Assembly: GCA_934465535.1 (NCBI GenBank)
Contig: CAKSKV010000004.1
Location: forward strand, 1 to 64,000
Direction: 5' to 3'
Length of the DNA: 64,000 nt
DNA from: an uncultured Clostridia bacterium
GTDB lineage: Bacteria > Bacillota > Clostridia > Christensenellales > QALW01
The notes below the pieces were generated by a model. That model was not told where the DNA came from, made no database searches, and was given only the letters and a program-made list of their open reading frames with translations. A program made the translations under genes and the position numbers. The first letter of the stretch is position 1. Every line of letters starts with the position of its first letter. Positions 26,198-34,651 of this stretch are shown here, piece by piece.

Positions 26198-27640
26198 TTA
26201 CTTTTTTATCCATGTAGAGGGCATAAAGGCCAGCAGGAGAGGATATATCTCCAGCCTTCCCAGCAGCATCGCTAAGGAAAGCACCAGCTTTGAAAACACC
26301 GAATATCCCGCATAGGTTGCCGCCGGTCCCACGGCTCCCAGCCCCGGCCCTATGTTGTTAAAGCAGGATACCGCCGCGCTCAGGTTTGTTTCCAGCCCCT
26401 TTGGCTCAAAGGAAAGCAGCAGGAATATCACCCCAAGGCATATCATATACAGCGCAAAATATGCGTTTGCACTGCCCAGCGTGCTTTCGTCCAAGGGCTT
26501 ACCCTCAAAGCGCACCGTGCTTACGGTTCTCGGGTGCAGCACCTTCTTAAGCTCCCGCCCCGCCGACTTGAACAGCATCATCACTCGGGATACCTTGAGC
26601 CCGCCCGCCGTAGAGCCGGCGCAGCCGCCTATAAACATAAGTATAAACAGTATCCCCTTTGAAAGATCGGGCCACATATTGAAATCCGCAGTGGAATAGC
26701 CGGTGGTGGTTATAACCGACGCCACCTGGAAAAAGGAGGTGCGCACCGTTTCCTCCGTGCCTGCATACATTCCCCGGATATTAAAGGCTATAACCGTGCC
26801 CGCCGCTATCACTATTGCAAGATAGCACCACAGCTCCCGGCTTTTCAATGCCCCGCCTATTCTTTTTATAAGCATCATATAATACAGGTTGAAATTCACG
26901 CCGAAAAGCAGCATGAATACCGTAATTACCCACTGTATATACGGGCTGTACGAGCCTACGCTGTCCGGCTTTATGCCGAAGCCGCCGGTTCCCGCAGTGG
27001 CAAAGGCATGCACCGCGCTTTCAAAGGGCGACATTCCGCCCGCCATAAGGAAGCCCGCCATTATAACGGTGAGGGCGATGTAAATTATATAAAGTATCTT
27101 AAGCGTGTCCTTAAGCTTGGGCAGTATCTTGCCCACCGTAGGCCCCGGCATTTCCGCCCTTAAAATATGTATTGAGCGGTCGGGCACATTGGGCAGCACC
27201 GCCATTACAAACACCAACACCCCCATACCCCCTACCCAGTGGGTAAAGCTGCGCCACAGCATGGAGCAATGGCTCAGCTCCTCCGGGTGAGAAAGCACCG
27301 AGGCTCCCGTGGTGGTAAACCCGCTTACCGTTTCAAAAAAAGCGTCGATATATGAGGGTATCTCTCCGCTTATTACAAAGGGCAGCGCGCCCACCGCCGA
27401 GATGAGCACCCACACAAGCGCCACTATCGCAAGCCCTTCCTTTGCGTATATCACCTTGTTCTTTGTGCGCCCCGCAAGAGTAAGGCAAAGCCACAGCGCC
27501 CCCGCTATAAGCGCGGTTATAACATAAGCCCATGCGCTTTTTTCCCCGTAAAGCAGGCCCACGCCCGCCGGAAGCAGCAGCAGAGCCGCAAGTACTCCCA
27601 GAACACTTCCCAGAGAGTACATAACCATCTTATGATTCAT
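26198..27640 (-). CDS. trkH: Potassium uptake protein, TrkH/KtrB family
   Basis: The 480-residue membrane protein is the ion-conducting subunit of a Trk/Ktr potassium transporter. Filter-loop regions of the four repeats are visible, for example FTTTGASVL, FATAGTGGFGIKPDS, VITTTGYSTADFN and FNNIGPGLG. It lies 50 bp downstream of its regulatory partner trkA, in the same operon. GGGAGAACGGA precedes the ATG. Length and repeats are usual for the family. Confidence 0.95.
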   Translation of the reverse strand: MNHKMVMYSLGSVLGVLAALLLLPAGVGLLYGEKSAWAYVITALIAGALWLCLTLAGRTKNKVIYAKEGLAIVALVWVLISAVGALPFVISGEIPSYIDAFFETVSGFTTTGASVLSHPEELSHCSMLWRSFTHWVGGMGVLVFVMAVLPNVPDRSIHILRAEMPGPTVGKILPKLKDTLKILYIIYIALTVIMAGFLMAGGMSPFESAVHAFATAGTGGFGIKPDSVGSYSPYIQWVITVFMLLFGVNFNLYYMMLIKRIGGALKSRELWCYLAIVIAAGTVIAFNIRGMYAGTEETVRTSFFQVASVITTTGYSTADFNMWPDLSKGILFILMFIGGCAGSTAGGLKVSRVMMLFKSAGRELKKVLHPRTVSTVRFEGKPLDESTLGSANAYFALYMICLGVIFLLLSFEPKGLETNLSAAVSCFNNIGPGLGAVGPAATYAGYSVFSKLVLSLAMLLGRLEIYPLLLAFMPSTWIKK

Positions 27641-27690
27641 TCCGTTCTCCCGCCGCGGCTTTTCGCCGCAATTTTCTCGCGCATCGCCCG

Positions 27691-29067
27691 TTATTCCTCG
27701 ATAAGGCGTGTCCTGAGTATGTCCTCAAGCGCGCCGAGGTGCTGCTTTGCCGCTATCACTACCACCTTGTCGCCCTCCTGTATGCAGTCGCCGCCGCCGG
27801 GAATTATCGGCTTTCGCCCTCTTATTATGCCCGCAATAAGCACGCCCGGGCGCAGCTTAAGATCCTTAAGCTGCACGCCCATGCCCTTAAAGCTCGGCTG
27901 CACGCTGAACTCCAGCGCCTCGATTTCGCCGTCCATAAGGCGATACAGCGTTTCTATGCTGCTTCCCTCCGAATTTGAAATGGCTCTTGCATAAAGCGTT
28001 GCCACATTTACCGTTATCTTCTTTGGGGATATTATACATTCAAGCCCCAGCCTTTCCGCCATGGCCGCAAATTCCGGGCGGTTCACCTTGGTTATTACCT
28101 TGGGTACATTTTGCTGAGAAGCAAAGCAGGAAATAAGTATGTTCTCCTCATCCATGCCGGTAAGGGCCACAAAGGCATCCATGGAGGCAAGCCCCTCCTC
28201 CAGCAGCAACTCCTGCGAGGCTCCGTCCCCGTTTATAACGGTGGCCTCCGGCACGGCGCTGCTTATATGAGCGCAGCGTTTGGCGTCTATTTCCACTATT
28301 TTTACATCGCAGCCGCCTGCGGTAAGCAGCCGGGCAAGATACACCGCCGTTTTGCTGCCCCCCAGTATCATTACGCTGCGCGCCTGCTTCTGAAGCAGCC
28401 CCAGCTTTTTAAGCAGCTTGGCCGCCTCGTTCGGTGCAGCTGTAAGCCCTATTCTGTCCCCGCCCCTTAAAACGAAGCTGCCGTCCGGAATATAGGCCTT
28501 GTCCTCCCTCTGTACGGCGCATATAAGATAATTTCCTTCGTATTTTCTGCGCACCTCCGCCAGCGTCATGCCGTCCAGCACGGTATCCTGCTTAAGCCGC
28601 AGCTCCACCATTTCAAAATTGCGCGCCGAAAATGTCTCAACATTTACGGCGCTGGGAAAGCGCAGAATGTTGCACATCTCCCGCGCGGCAAGTCTTTCGG
28701 GATTAAGCGCAAGGGAAAGATTCAGCTGCTGCTTCATAAAGGTCAGGTTGCGGTCGTTGTACTCCGGCTTGCGTATGCGCGCAATGGTGTGCAGCGCCCC
28801 CATGCTGCGCGCAAGAAAGCAAATAAGCATGTTCAGCTCATCCGAGCCGGTGGTCGCCACCACCAGCTCCGCACTTTTCACTCCTGCCTCCGCCAAAGTG
28901 TCGCAGTCCGCACCGTTGCCGCAAAGGCACATAACATCATATATATTGCTTATCTGGGCAAGCACCGCATCGTCGTCGTCCACCGCCACCACATCGTAGC
29001 CCTCGGCGGACAGCCCTTCCACAATGGCCGCGCCTATCTTGCCGCAGCCCACAACTACAATTTTCAT
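27691..29067 (-). CDS. trkA: Trk potassium transporter regulatory subunit TrkA
   Basis: The 458-residue cytoplasmic protein has two RCK-N/RCK-C pairs. The first Rossmann motif is VVVGCGKIGAAIVEGL (residues 3-18) and the second, diverged, is ILGGSKTAVYLARLL. It forms the nucleotide-gated ring that controls TrkH. The ATG with GGAGG seven bases upstream was chosen; four more in-frame codons lie upstream but start inside the ribosome binding site. A sigma-A-like promoter lies about 45 bp upstream. Confidence 0.95.
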   Translation of the reverse strand: MKIVVVGCGKIGAAIVEGLSAEGYDVVAVDDDDAVLAQISNIYDVMCLCGNGADCDTLAEAGVKSAELVVATTGSDELNMLICFLARSMGALHTIARIRKPEYNDRNLTFMKQQLNLSLALNPERLAAREMCNILRFPSAVNVETFSARNFEMVELRLKQDTVLDGMTLAEVRRKYEGNYLICAVQREDKAYIPDGSFVLRGGDRIGLTAAPNEAAKLLKKLGLLQKQARSVMILGGSKTAVYLARLLTAGGCDVKIVEIDAKRCAHISSAVPEATVINGDGASQELLLEEGLASMDAFVALTGMDEENILISCFASQQNVPKVITKVNRPEFAAMAERLGLECIISPKKITVNVATLYARAISNSEGSSIETLYRLMDGEIEALEFSVQPSFKGMGVQLKDLKLRPGVLIAGIIRGRKPIIPGGGDCIQEGDKVVVIAAKQHLGALEDILRTRLIEE

Positions 29068-29112
29068 ATATTCCTCCAACGCCGCAGGAAAATTTATGCG
29101 GCACTCTTAATT

Positions 29113-29141
29113 ATGATACTACCGATCCCGGATAATTTCAA
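29113..29141 (-). promoter_or_regulatory. Promoter of trkA-trkH
   Basis: On the minus strand TTGAAA (29141-29136) and TATCAT (29118-29113) are separated by 17 bp. Confidence 0.65.
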
Positions 29142-29216
29142 CCTCTTTTGCGCATTTATTTTTATCGCCTTTATGCAAATAAGGCAAAGCCGCTGTTCTT
29201 TATAAGCCCGTGCGCG

Positions 29217-29225
29217 CATATAATT
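29217..29225 (+). promoter_or_regulatory. Possible sigma-E -10 box upstream of yabP
   Basis: CATATAATT resembles the -10 consensus of the mother-cell sigma factor E (CATACAnT). yabP and yabQ are known sigma-E-controlled genes in Bacillus. The -35 box is not clear. Confidence 0.35.
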
Positions 29226-29266
29226 AACCACCGGCAGCAGCCGGATAAACATAAGGGGGCTTTACC

Positions 29267-29566
29267 ATGGCAAAGGACGATTGCATAATCCGGCGGCACA
29301 GCGAGGCGGAAAAGCCTCATTCCCTGGTGCTTGAAAACCGTGAAAAGGCCGTTATCACCGGGGTTTCCGCCGTTGACGGCTTCAATGAGGCGGAAATAAC
29401 CGCCGTAACGGGCTCCGGTACCGTCACCGTTTTCGGCTCCGGGCTGCATGTTACGCATCTTGACCTTGTGCAGGGCGAGCTGCGCCTTGAGGGCTGCATT
29501 ATGGGTGCCGAATATCATAAGCCGGAAAAAAAGCGCTCTCTTTTTGCTTTTCTGCGCGGTGTATGA
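29267..29566 (+). CDS. yabP: Spore cortex protein YabP
   Basis: The 99-residue protein matches the YabP/YqfC family: short beta-rich sequence with LVLENREKAVITGVSAVDGF and a repeated Gly/Val-rich core (VTVFGSGLHVTHLDLVQGEL). In Bacillus it acts in the mother cell during cortex formation. It starts the yabP-yabQ-divIC series, whose order is conserved in endospore formers. AAGGGGG precedes the ATG. Confidence 0.92.
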   Translation: MAKDDCIIRRHSEAEKPHSLVLENREKAVITGVSAVDGFNEAEITAVTGSGTVTVFGSGLHVTHLDLVQGELRLEGCIMGAEYHKPEKKRSLFAFLRGV

Positions 29567-29667
29567 GGGCTTTTGCGCCCTACCGGCATCTTTTGCACCG
29601 CCCGCAGTATTCCCGCCCGCCTTTGTGCCCGGCATTTTGAAATGCTTCTTTTCAAGGAGTTGATATT

Positions 29668-30027
29668 ATGTTTTCCGGCATATATCAGAACGCGCAGGCC
29701 GCCCTTATGCTGCTTTGCGGCATTCTGATCGGCTTTCTCTACGATATATTCCTGCCTCTGCGCCTTTTTCGCAGCAAAATACTGCTGTTTTTCTCCGACC
29801 TCCTCTTCGGGCTGCTCTCCGGAGGTCTTTTGATATACTTTCTTCTGCTTTCCTCCCGCGGCGAGCTGCATTTCTACCTCTTTTTCTGCGCTTTTGCCGG
29901 TTTTTTGTTGCAATATGCCGCAATGCGTCCTATAATAAGCTGTACAGTGAGGTTTTTCTCACGGTTTTTACAAAAAAGAAGGGAGAGCAGGCATGAAAAG
30001 CAGCAGTGCGCAGAGGATAAACAATGA
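29668..30027 (+). CDS. yabQ: Spore cortex membrane protein YabQ
   Basis: The 119-residue protein has about four membrane segments and the YabQ N-terminal pattern (GILIGFLYDIFLPLRLFR). It is required for cortex formation in Bacillus spores. The 3' end overlaps the divIC start by 35 bases, so the two are coupled. CAAGGAG lies upstream of the ATG. Confidence 0.9.
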   Translation: MFSGIYQNAQAALMLLCGILIGFLYDIFLPLRLFRSKILLFFSDLLFGLLSGGLLIYFLLLSSRGELHFYLFFCAFAGFLLQYAAMRPIISCTVRFFSRFLQKRRESRHEKQQCAEDKQ

Positions 30028-30466
30028 CGATTTTGCCGATCAGTCCGTATACCGCGGCGCTAACCGTACGGAAAAGCAGCAGCGCGGCAGCGTGCAGGGC
30101 GGCAGTAATCAAAGCGACAGCAAGGCGTCTTCCGGCTATAAACGCAGCGCAAAGGACAAAAAGGCCGAAAAAAAGCGCCCCGGCGTGCTTAAAACCGTTG
30201 TAGTGCTTGCCTTTACCGTGGTTTTTGCCCTGCTTGCCGTGCAGATGCTGGAGCAGGAGCGTATTCTTCGCCGCCAGAAGGAGCGCATAGCCGACCTTCA
30301 GCGCCAGTACGATTCCCTCCTCACCCAGATAGACGACATCAACCGTGAAGTTGAGCTTGCCGGCTCCTCCTCGTATATCGAGCATTATCTCCGCGAAAAG
30401 CTGGGCATGATAAAAAAGGGCGAAACCCTGTATAAAATAGTTCCCGATGAAAGCAGCGCGCCGTAG
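29993..30466 (+). CDS. divIC: Septum formation initiator (DivIC/FtsB family)
   Basis: The 157-residue protein has a long basic, polar cytoplasmic N terminus (about 65 residues), one membrane helix (about 67-83) and an extracellular coiled coil (LEQERILRRQKERIADLQRQ) followed by YLREKLGMIKKGE, the conserved end of the FtsB/DivIC family. It acts in the divisome with FtsL and DivIB. The N-terminal part is longer than in Bacillus DivIC. The stop codon lies inside the terminator loop. Confidence 0.9.
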   Translation: MKSSSAQRINNDDFADQSVYRGANRTEKQQRGSVQGGSNQSDSKASSGYKRSAKDKKAEKKRPGVLKTVVVLAFTVVFALLAVQMLEQERILRRQKERIADLQRQYDSLLTQIDDINREVELAGSSSYIEHYLREKLGMIKKGETLYKIVPDESSAP

Positions 30467-30477
30467 CGCTGTTTTTT
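30454..30477 (+). terminator. Terminator after divIC
   Basis: CAGCGC and GCGCTG pair around a six-base loop and are followed by six T residues. The loop overlaps the divIC stop codon. Confidence 0.8.
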
Positions 30478-30528
30478 GTGTTTTTGTTCACTTTTATAGT
30501 TTGTTCCTCTTCCTTTGCACCTTTATGC

Positions 30529-30557
30529 TTGATTATTTTCTCCGCTTGCGTTAAAAT
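30529..30557 (+). promoter_or_regulatory. Promoter of the glycosyltransferase-uppP unit
   Basis: TTGATT (30529-30534) and TAAAAT (30552-30557) are separated by 17 bp, about 100 bp upstream of the start codon. Confidence 0.6.
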
Positions 30558-30659
30558 TACGGTGGATATTTGTCTGCATGCTTTCCGCCTGCTCATTTAT
30601 CCGCGTTAAATTGTATATCCGCAAGCGTACGCTTAAACAACTATGAAAGCGAGATATTT

Positions 30660-31775
30660 ATGATAGTTTATCTTATACCGGCATACAAGCCCGATGATTC
30701 CATGCTGCCCTTTATTAAAGAGCTTATGCAGCACACAACGGACATCGTCGTAGTAAACGACGGCAGCGGCCCTGCCTTTGACCATATTTTTTCCTCTTTG
30801 GAAAATGACGGTGTAAAAATTATTTCCTATCCCGAAAATCACGGCAAGGGCTATGCGCTGCGCACCGGCTTTAAGTATATTTTCGATTCCTACACCGATG
30901 TAAGCGGCATAGTCACCGCGGACTGCGACGGTCAGCACACCGTAAAGGATATTATGCGCATCTCCGCCGCACTGGAGGAACACCCGGACAGGCTGATAGT
31001 GGGCGGTCGCGCGCTTAAGGAGAATGTGCCTCTGCGCTCCCGCATCGGCAACAGCGCCATGCGCAATATTTACCGCCTTGCAACCGGCTATAAGCTGCGC
31101 GACACCCAAACCGGGCTTCGCGGCATCCCCTCACAGCTTTTTGATAAGCTGCTCTCCCTTAAGGGCGACCGTTACGAATACGAAATGAATATGCTGCTCT
31201 TTCTGCGCAAATGGCAGACCCCGCCGCTGGAGATCCGCATAGAAACCATATACATCAACAACAACGAGGGCTCGCATTTCAATCCCCTCAAGGATTCCTG
31301 GCGCATTATGAAGCATATTTTCGGTTTCCTTTTTCGTCAGGCTGCGTCGTTTTTCAAATTCATAGCCTCCTCCCTTGTAAGCTATCTTTTTGAATACGGC
31401 CTTGTGCAGCTGCTCATGCTTTTTATCCCCTCCTTCACGCTGCCCTTTACCTCATCGCTTGATATGGGAGTTTTCCTGTCCAATTCCGTGGGGCGCATCG
31501 GCTCCTCGGTGCTTAACTATATTCTCAACCGCAAGCTGGTTTTCCGGAATAAAGGTAAGCACAGCGTAATAAAATATTACGGGCTGGTAGCGGCGGTCAT
31601 GGTGCTTTCCTCTCTTATCATCTCCGGCATTTCCGGGCTGATTGCCGCAGGCGGCGCTGTTTCCTCCAAGGACGCCTCCCGCTTTGTAAAGCCCATAGTG
31701 GATGTCATATTCTTTGTCATCAACTATTTCGTGCAGAAAAAGTTCGTCTTTAACGAGCCAAAAAAGGAGGCATAA
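30660..31775 (+). CDS. Glycosyltransferase family 2 fused to GtrA-like membrane domain
   Basis: The 371-residue protein has an N-terminal GT2 domain (IPAYKPDDSM, VVVNDGSG, GIVTADCDGQH as the nucleotide-sugar/metal DxD region, DTQTGLRGI) of the dolichyl/undecaprenyl-phosphate sugar transferase kind. After about residue 235 come four membrane segments of GtrA type, which move lipid-linked sugars. The start chosen is the ATG just before IVYLIPAYKP; 30 extra upstream codons have no ribosome binding site. uppP follows three bases later, which fits a role in undecaprenyl-phosphate-linked envelope glycan synthesis. Confidence 0.88.
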   Translation: MIVYLIPAYKPDDSMLPFIKELMQHTTDIVVVNDGSGPAFDHIFSSLENDGVKIISYPENHGKGYALRTGFKYIFDSYTDVSGIVTADCDGQHTVKDIMRISAALEEHPDRLIVGGRALKENVPLRSRIGNSAMRNIYRLATGYKLRDTQTGLRGIPSQLFDKLLSLKGDRYEYEMNMLLFLRKWQTPPLEIRIETIYINNNEGSHFNPLKDSWRIMKHIFGFLFRQAASFFKFIASSLVSYLFEYGLVQLLMLFIPSFTLPFTSSLDMGVFLSNSVGRIGSSVLNYILNRKLVFRNKGKHSVIKYYGLVAAVMVLSSLIISGISGLIAAGGAVSSKDASRFVKPIVDVIFFVINYFVQKKFVFNEPKKEA

Positions 31776-31778
31776 ACC

Positions 31779-32576
31779 TTGTCCGTTATTGAAGCCATCC
31801 TTCTGGGGCTGATACAGGGTCTTGCGGAGTTTCTCCCCGTCAGCTCCTCCGGGCATCTTCTGCTGTTTCAAAAAATCTTCGGTTTGAACGATGTCCCGAT
31901 GTTTTTCACCATAATGCTGCATATAGGCACACTTTTCGCCGTGTGCATCGCGCTGCGCAGGGAGCTTGCCGCCATTTTCCGCAAGCCCTTGGGCAAAATG
32001 ACATGGATGATCGTGCTTGCCACAGTTCCCACGGTGATAATCGCCGTCCTTTTCAAGCTTCTGCTGGGGGATGCCTTTGACGGAGCGTATCTCGGCTTCG
32101 GCTTTATGATAACCGGCATCGCCCTTTACTGCATGGAGCTTTTCCCTTCCGGCAAGCGCTCCCTTGATGAAATCACCGTAAAGGACGCTCTTTCCATGGG
32201 AGTGGCGCAGGGCTTCGGCACGCTGCCCGGCATATCCCGCAGCGGCAGCACCATTGTGGGCGGCTCCTTCGGCGGGCTTTCCCGCGATGCCCTCGCCCGC
32301 TTTTCCTTTCTTATGAGTATTCCCGCAATACTGGGCGCACTGGTGCTGGATATTAAGGATGTCGACTTTGCCGCCATTTCCTCAGGCAGCGCCGGCATTT
32401 CCTGGCCGTGCATAATCATAGGAACGGTTGTTGCCGGCATCAGCGGCTATTTTGCGGTAAAATGGCTGCTTAAGCTCATAACAAAGCGCTCCATGCGTCC
32501 CTTTGCCTATTATACATTTGTTCTGGGAGTGCTTGTAACCGTAGATATCTACTTTACGCATATCGTTTTCAAATAG
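31779..32576 (+). CDS. uppP: Undecaprenyl-diphosphatase (UppP/BacA)
   Basis: The 265-residue membrane enzyme recycles undecaprenyl diphosphate to the monophosphate carrier for peptidoglycan and other glycans. Both family motifs are present: the E-rich GLIQGLAEFLPVSSSGHL near the N terminus and GTLPGISRSGSTI (about residues 148-160). The start is a TTG with AAGGAGG eight bases upstream. It may also confer bacitracin tolerance, as family members do. Confidence 0.96.
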   Translation: MSVIEAILLGLIQGLAEFLPVSSSGHLLLFQKIFGLNDVPMFFTIMLHIGTLFAVCIALRRELAAIFRKPLGKMTWMIVLATVPTVIIAVLFKLLLGDAFDGAYLGFGFMITGIALYCMELFPSGKRSLDEITVKDALSMGVAQGFGTLPGISRSGSTIVGGSFGGLSRDALARFSFLMSIPAILGALVLDIKDVDFAAISSGSAGISWPCIIIGTVVAGISGYFAVKWLLKLITKRSMRPFAYYTFVLGVLVTVDIYFTHIVFK

Positions 32577-32592
32577 TTCTTTTGCATTTCCC

Positions 32593-32618
32593 GCCCGGCA
32601 AAAGCGCCGGGCTTTTTT
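32593..32618 (+). terminator. Terminator after uppP
   Basis: GCCCGGC and GCCGGGC pair around a six-base loop and six T residues follow. The last T is the first base of a parS site. Confidence 0.88.
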
Positions 32619-32633
32619 GTTTCACGTGAAACA
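32618..32633. promoter_or_regulatory. parS centromere site 1
   Basis: TGTTTCACGTGAAACA is the perfect 16-bp palindromic ParB binding site. It sits directly on the uppP terminator, 180 bp upstream of parA. Confidence 0.97.
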
Positions 32634-32712
32634 TTTTTCCCGCATTGCCGTCATTTTTCGCAGTAATAAATTGCCGCATATATTTAATTTCCGATGTATT
32701 TTCAATATACAA

Positions 32713-32728
32713 TGTTTCACGTGAAACA
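32713..32728. promoter_or_regulatory. parS centromere site 2
   Basis: A second perfect TGTTTCACGTGAAACA, 95 bp from the first in the same intergenic region, and 27 bp before the parA -35 box. Paired parS sites next to parAB are usual in chromosomes, often near oriC. Confidence 0.97.
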
Positions 32729-32754
32729 TTTTCAAAAAAACTCTTAAATTCGCT

Positions 32755-32782
32755 TTGCCGTTACGGAGTTTTACATTATAAT
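32755..32782 (+). promoter_or_regulatory. Promoter of parA-parB
   Basis: TTGCCG (32755-32760) and TATAAT (32777-32782) are separated by 16 bp. The nearby parS site suggests that ParB spreading could silence or tune it. Confidence 0.65.
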
Positions 32783-32812
32783 ATAGAGTATGAAAAGAAC
32801 GGAGGAAGCACC

Positions 32813-33586
32813 TTGGCTGTAATAATTGCGGTATCAAATCAAAAGGGCGGTGTCGGCAAAACCACAACGGCGGTAAATCTGGCAAGCGCACTGGGCGCAG
32901 CCGGAAGACACACCCTTCTTATAGATCTTGACCCTCAGGGAAACGCCACCAGCGGCTACGGAATAGACAAAAAAACAGTAAAAAACGAAATATACGATGT
33001 CCTCAGCGGAAAAATAAGCGCGCAGGAGGCCATACTTCCCACATGCAGCAAAAACACCGACATTCTCCCCACGGGTATAAACCTTGCCGGAGCCGAGGTG
33101 GAGCTGCTTACGCGCGAAAAAAGAGAATTCGTTCTCAAAAACGCCGTTTCGACAATATCCGACAGCTACGACTTTATTCTTATAGACTGTCCGCCGTCCC
33201 TTACGGTGCTCACACTCAACGCGCTCACGGCGGCAGACCGCGTGCTTGTACCCATCCAGTGCGAATTCTACGCCCTTGAAGGGTTAGGACAGCTTATGAA
33301 CACGGTAAAGCTTGTAAAGCAGCATCTTAATCCGGGGCTGGCAATAGACGGCGTTGTCTGCACCATGTACGACAGCCGCACCAATCTCTCGGCACAGGTG
33401 GTGGCAGAGGTAAAAAAATATTTTCACGACAAGGTCTATTCCACGGCAATTCCGCGCAATGTCCGCCTTGCGGAGGCTCCCAGCTACGGGCAGCCCATAG
33501 ATATATACGACCCCTCCTGCAGCGGCAGTGAGGCGTATAAAAGGCTTGCGCAGGAGCTTATAAAGCGCAATGGCTCAAAAAAATAA
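32813..33586 (+). CDS. parA: Chromosome partitioning ATPase ParA (Soj)
   Basis: The 257-residue protein is a Walker-type ParA/Soj ATPase: deviant Walker A KGGVGKTTTAVNLA (residues 12-25), Walker A' DLDPQGNATSG and Walker B IDCPPSL. It binds DNA without sequence preference and moves or regulates ParB-parS complexes, and influences DnaA in Bacillus. The start is TTG with GGAGG nine bases upstream; the nearby ATG is out of frame. parB follows after 27 bp. Confidence 0.96.
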   Translation: MAVIIAVSNQKGGVGKTTTAVNLASALGAAGRHTLLIDLDPQGNATSGYGIDKKTVKNEIYDVLSGKISAQEAILPTCSKNTDILPTGINLAGAEVELLTREKREFVLKNAVSTISDSYDFILIDCPPSLTVLTLNALTAADRVLVPIQCEFYALEGLGQLMNTVKLVKQHLNPGLAIDGVVCTMYDSRTNLSAQVVAEVKKYFHDKVYSTAIPRNVRLAEAPSYGQPIDIYDPSCSGSEAYKRLAQELIKRNGSKK

Positions 33587-33613
33587 ACCATATTAAAAAC
33601 GAGGTTAAATAAA

Positions 33614-34495
33614 ATGGCAAAAAGCAGAGGCTTGGGCAGAGGACTTGACGCACTTTTCCAATCGGCGGAAACGGTGCTTGAGGAAACGGAAACAAAAAAA
33701 ACCGAGGACGGAAACTATATACACGAGCTTAAAATAAGCAGCATTGATATAAATAAAGAGCAGCCCCGCAAGACCTTTGATGATGAGGATATCGCCGAGC
33801 TTGCGGCATCAATAAAGGCAAACGGCCTGCTCCAGCCCATAACGGTCACAAAAAACGGCGACCGCTATACGATAGTGGCCGGAGAGCGCCGCTACCGCGC
33901 AGTGCGCTCCCTGCAAATGGAAACCATTCCGGCAATAATACGGAATATTTCGCGCAGGCAATCCATGGAGCTTGCACTTATTGAAAACATACAGCGCAGC
34001 GATCTGAATCCCATAGAAGAAGCGGCGGCAATAGGCGCGCTCATGCAGGAATTCGGGCTTACGCAGCAGGAGCTGTCCCAGCGTCTTGGAATGAGCCGCT
34101 CCGCGCTTGCAAACTCCGTGCGTCTGCTTTCGCTGCCGGAAAACATAATAAAGCTTATCAAAAGCGGAGAACTCAGCAGCGGTCACGCACGCTGCCTTAT
34201 TCCCCTTCCGGACGACCAAAAAATAAAAGCCGCATTGGAAATAATAGAAAAGGGCTTAAGCGTCCGCCAGAGCGAAGCCCTTGTAAAGGCCATGCAGCAG
34301 CCTCCGAAGGAAAAAAAGGAGAAAAAAAGCTTCACCGAGCTTAACACCGCTCAGGATATGCTGCGCAAAGCGCTCGGCACTAAAGTGACCATCAACGGCA
34401 CACCTAAAAAAGGTAAAATTACCATTGAATACTATTCCTCTGACGAGCTGGACGGCATACTCGAAAATGTAACGGGCACACCGCCGCTTTTCTGA
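33614..34495 (+). CDS. parB: Chromosome partitioning protein ParB (Spo0J)
   Basis: The 293-residue protein starts with the ParA-stimulating basic peptide (MAKSRGLGRGLDALF), then the CTP-binding ParB/Srx domain with its GERRYRA box (VAGERRYRAVRSL), the helix-turn-helix that reads parS (LTQQELSQRLGMSRSALANSVRLL, about residues 152-175) and a C-terminal dimerisation region. It loads onto the two parS sites upstream and slides as a CTP clamp. Confidence 0.96.
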   Translation: MAKSRGLGRGLDALFQSAETVLEETETKKTEDGNYIHELKISSIDINKEQPRKTFDDEDIAELAASIKANGLLQPITVTKNGDRYTIVAGERRYRAVRSLQMETIPAIIRNISRRQSMELALIENIQRSDLNPIEEAAAIGALMQEFGLTQQELSQRLGMSRSALANSVRLLSLPENIIKLIKSGELSSGHARCLIPLPDDQKIKAALEIIEKGLSVRQSEALVKAMQQPPKEKKEKKSFTELNTAQDMLRKALGTKVTINGTPKKGKITIEYYSSDELDGILENVTGTPPLF

Positions 34496-34509
34496 TAACA
34501 AGCAAGCTT

Positions 34510-34534
34510 ACGGGCGGTCATACCGCCCGTTTTT
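34510..34534 (+). terminator. Terminator after parB
   Basis: ACGGGCGGT and ACCGCCCGT pair around a three-base loop, followed by a run of T, 14 bp past the stop codon. Confidence 0.9.
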
Positions 34535-34609
34535 CATACTCCTCATAAACGCATACGCATAAACGCATAAAAGTGCCGCCGGCTGCTCAACGCAGTCGGC
34601 GAGCATATA

Positions 34610-34637
34610 AAATAAGCCCCTGCATTACCGCAGGGGC
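34610..34637 (-). terminator. Terminator after plsC
   Basis: An 8-bp stem (GCCCCTGC with GCAGGGGC) with six-base loop is followed on the minus strand by a T-rich run. Confidence 0.7.
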
Positions 34638-34651
34638 AATTCGGCCGGGCC

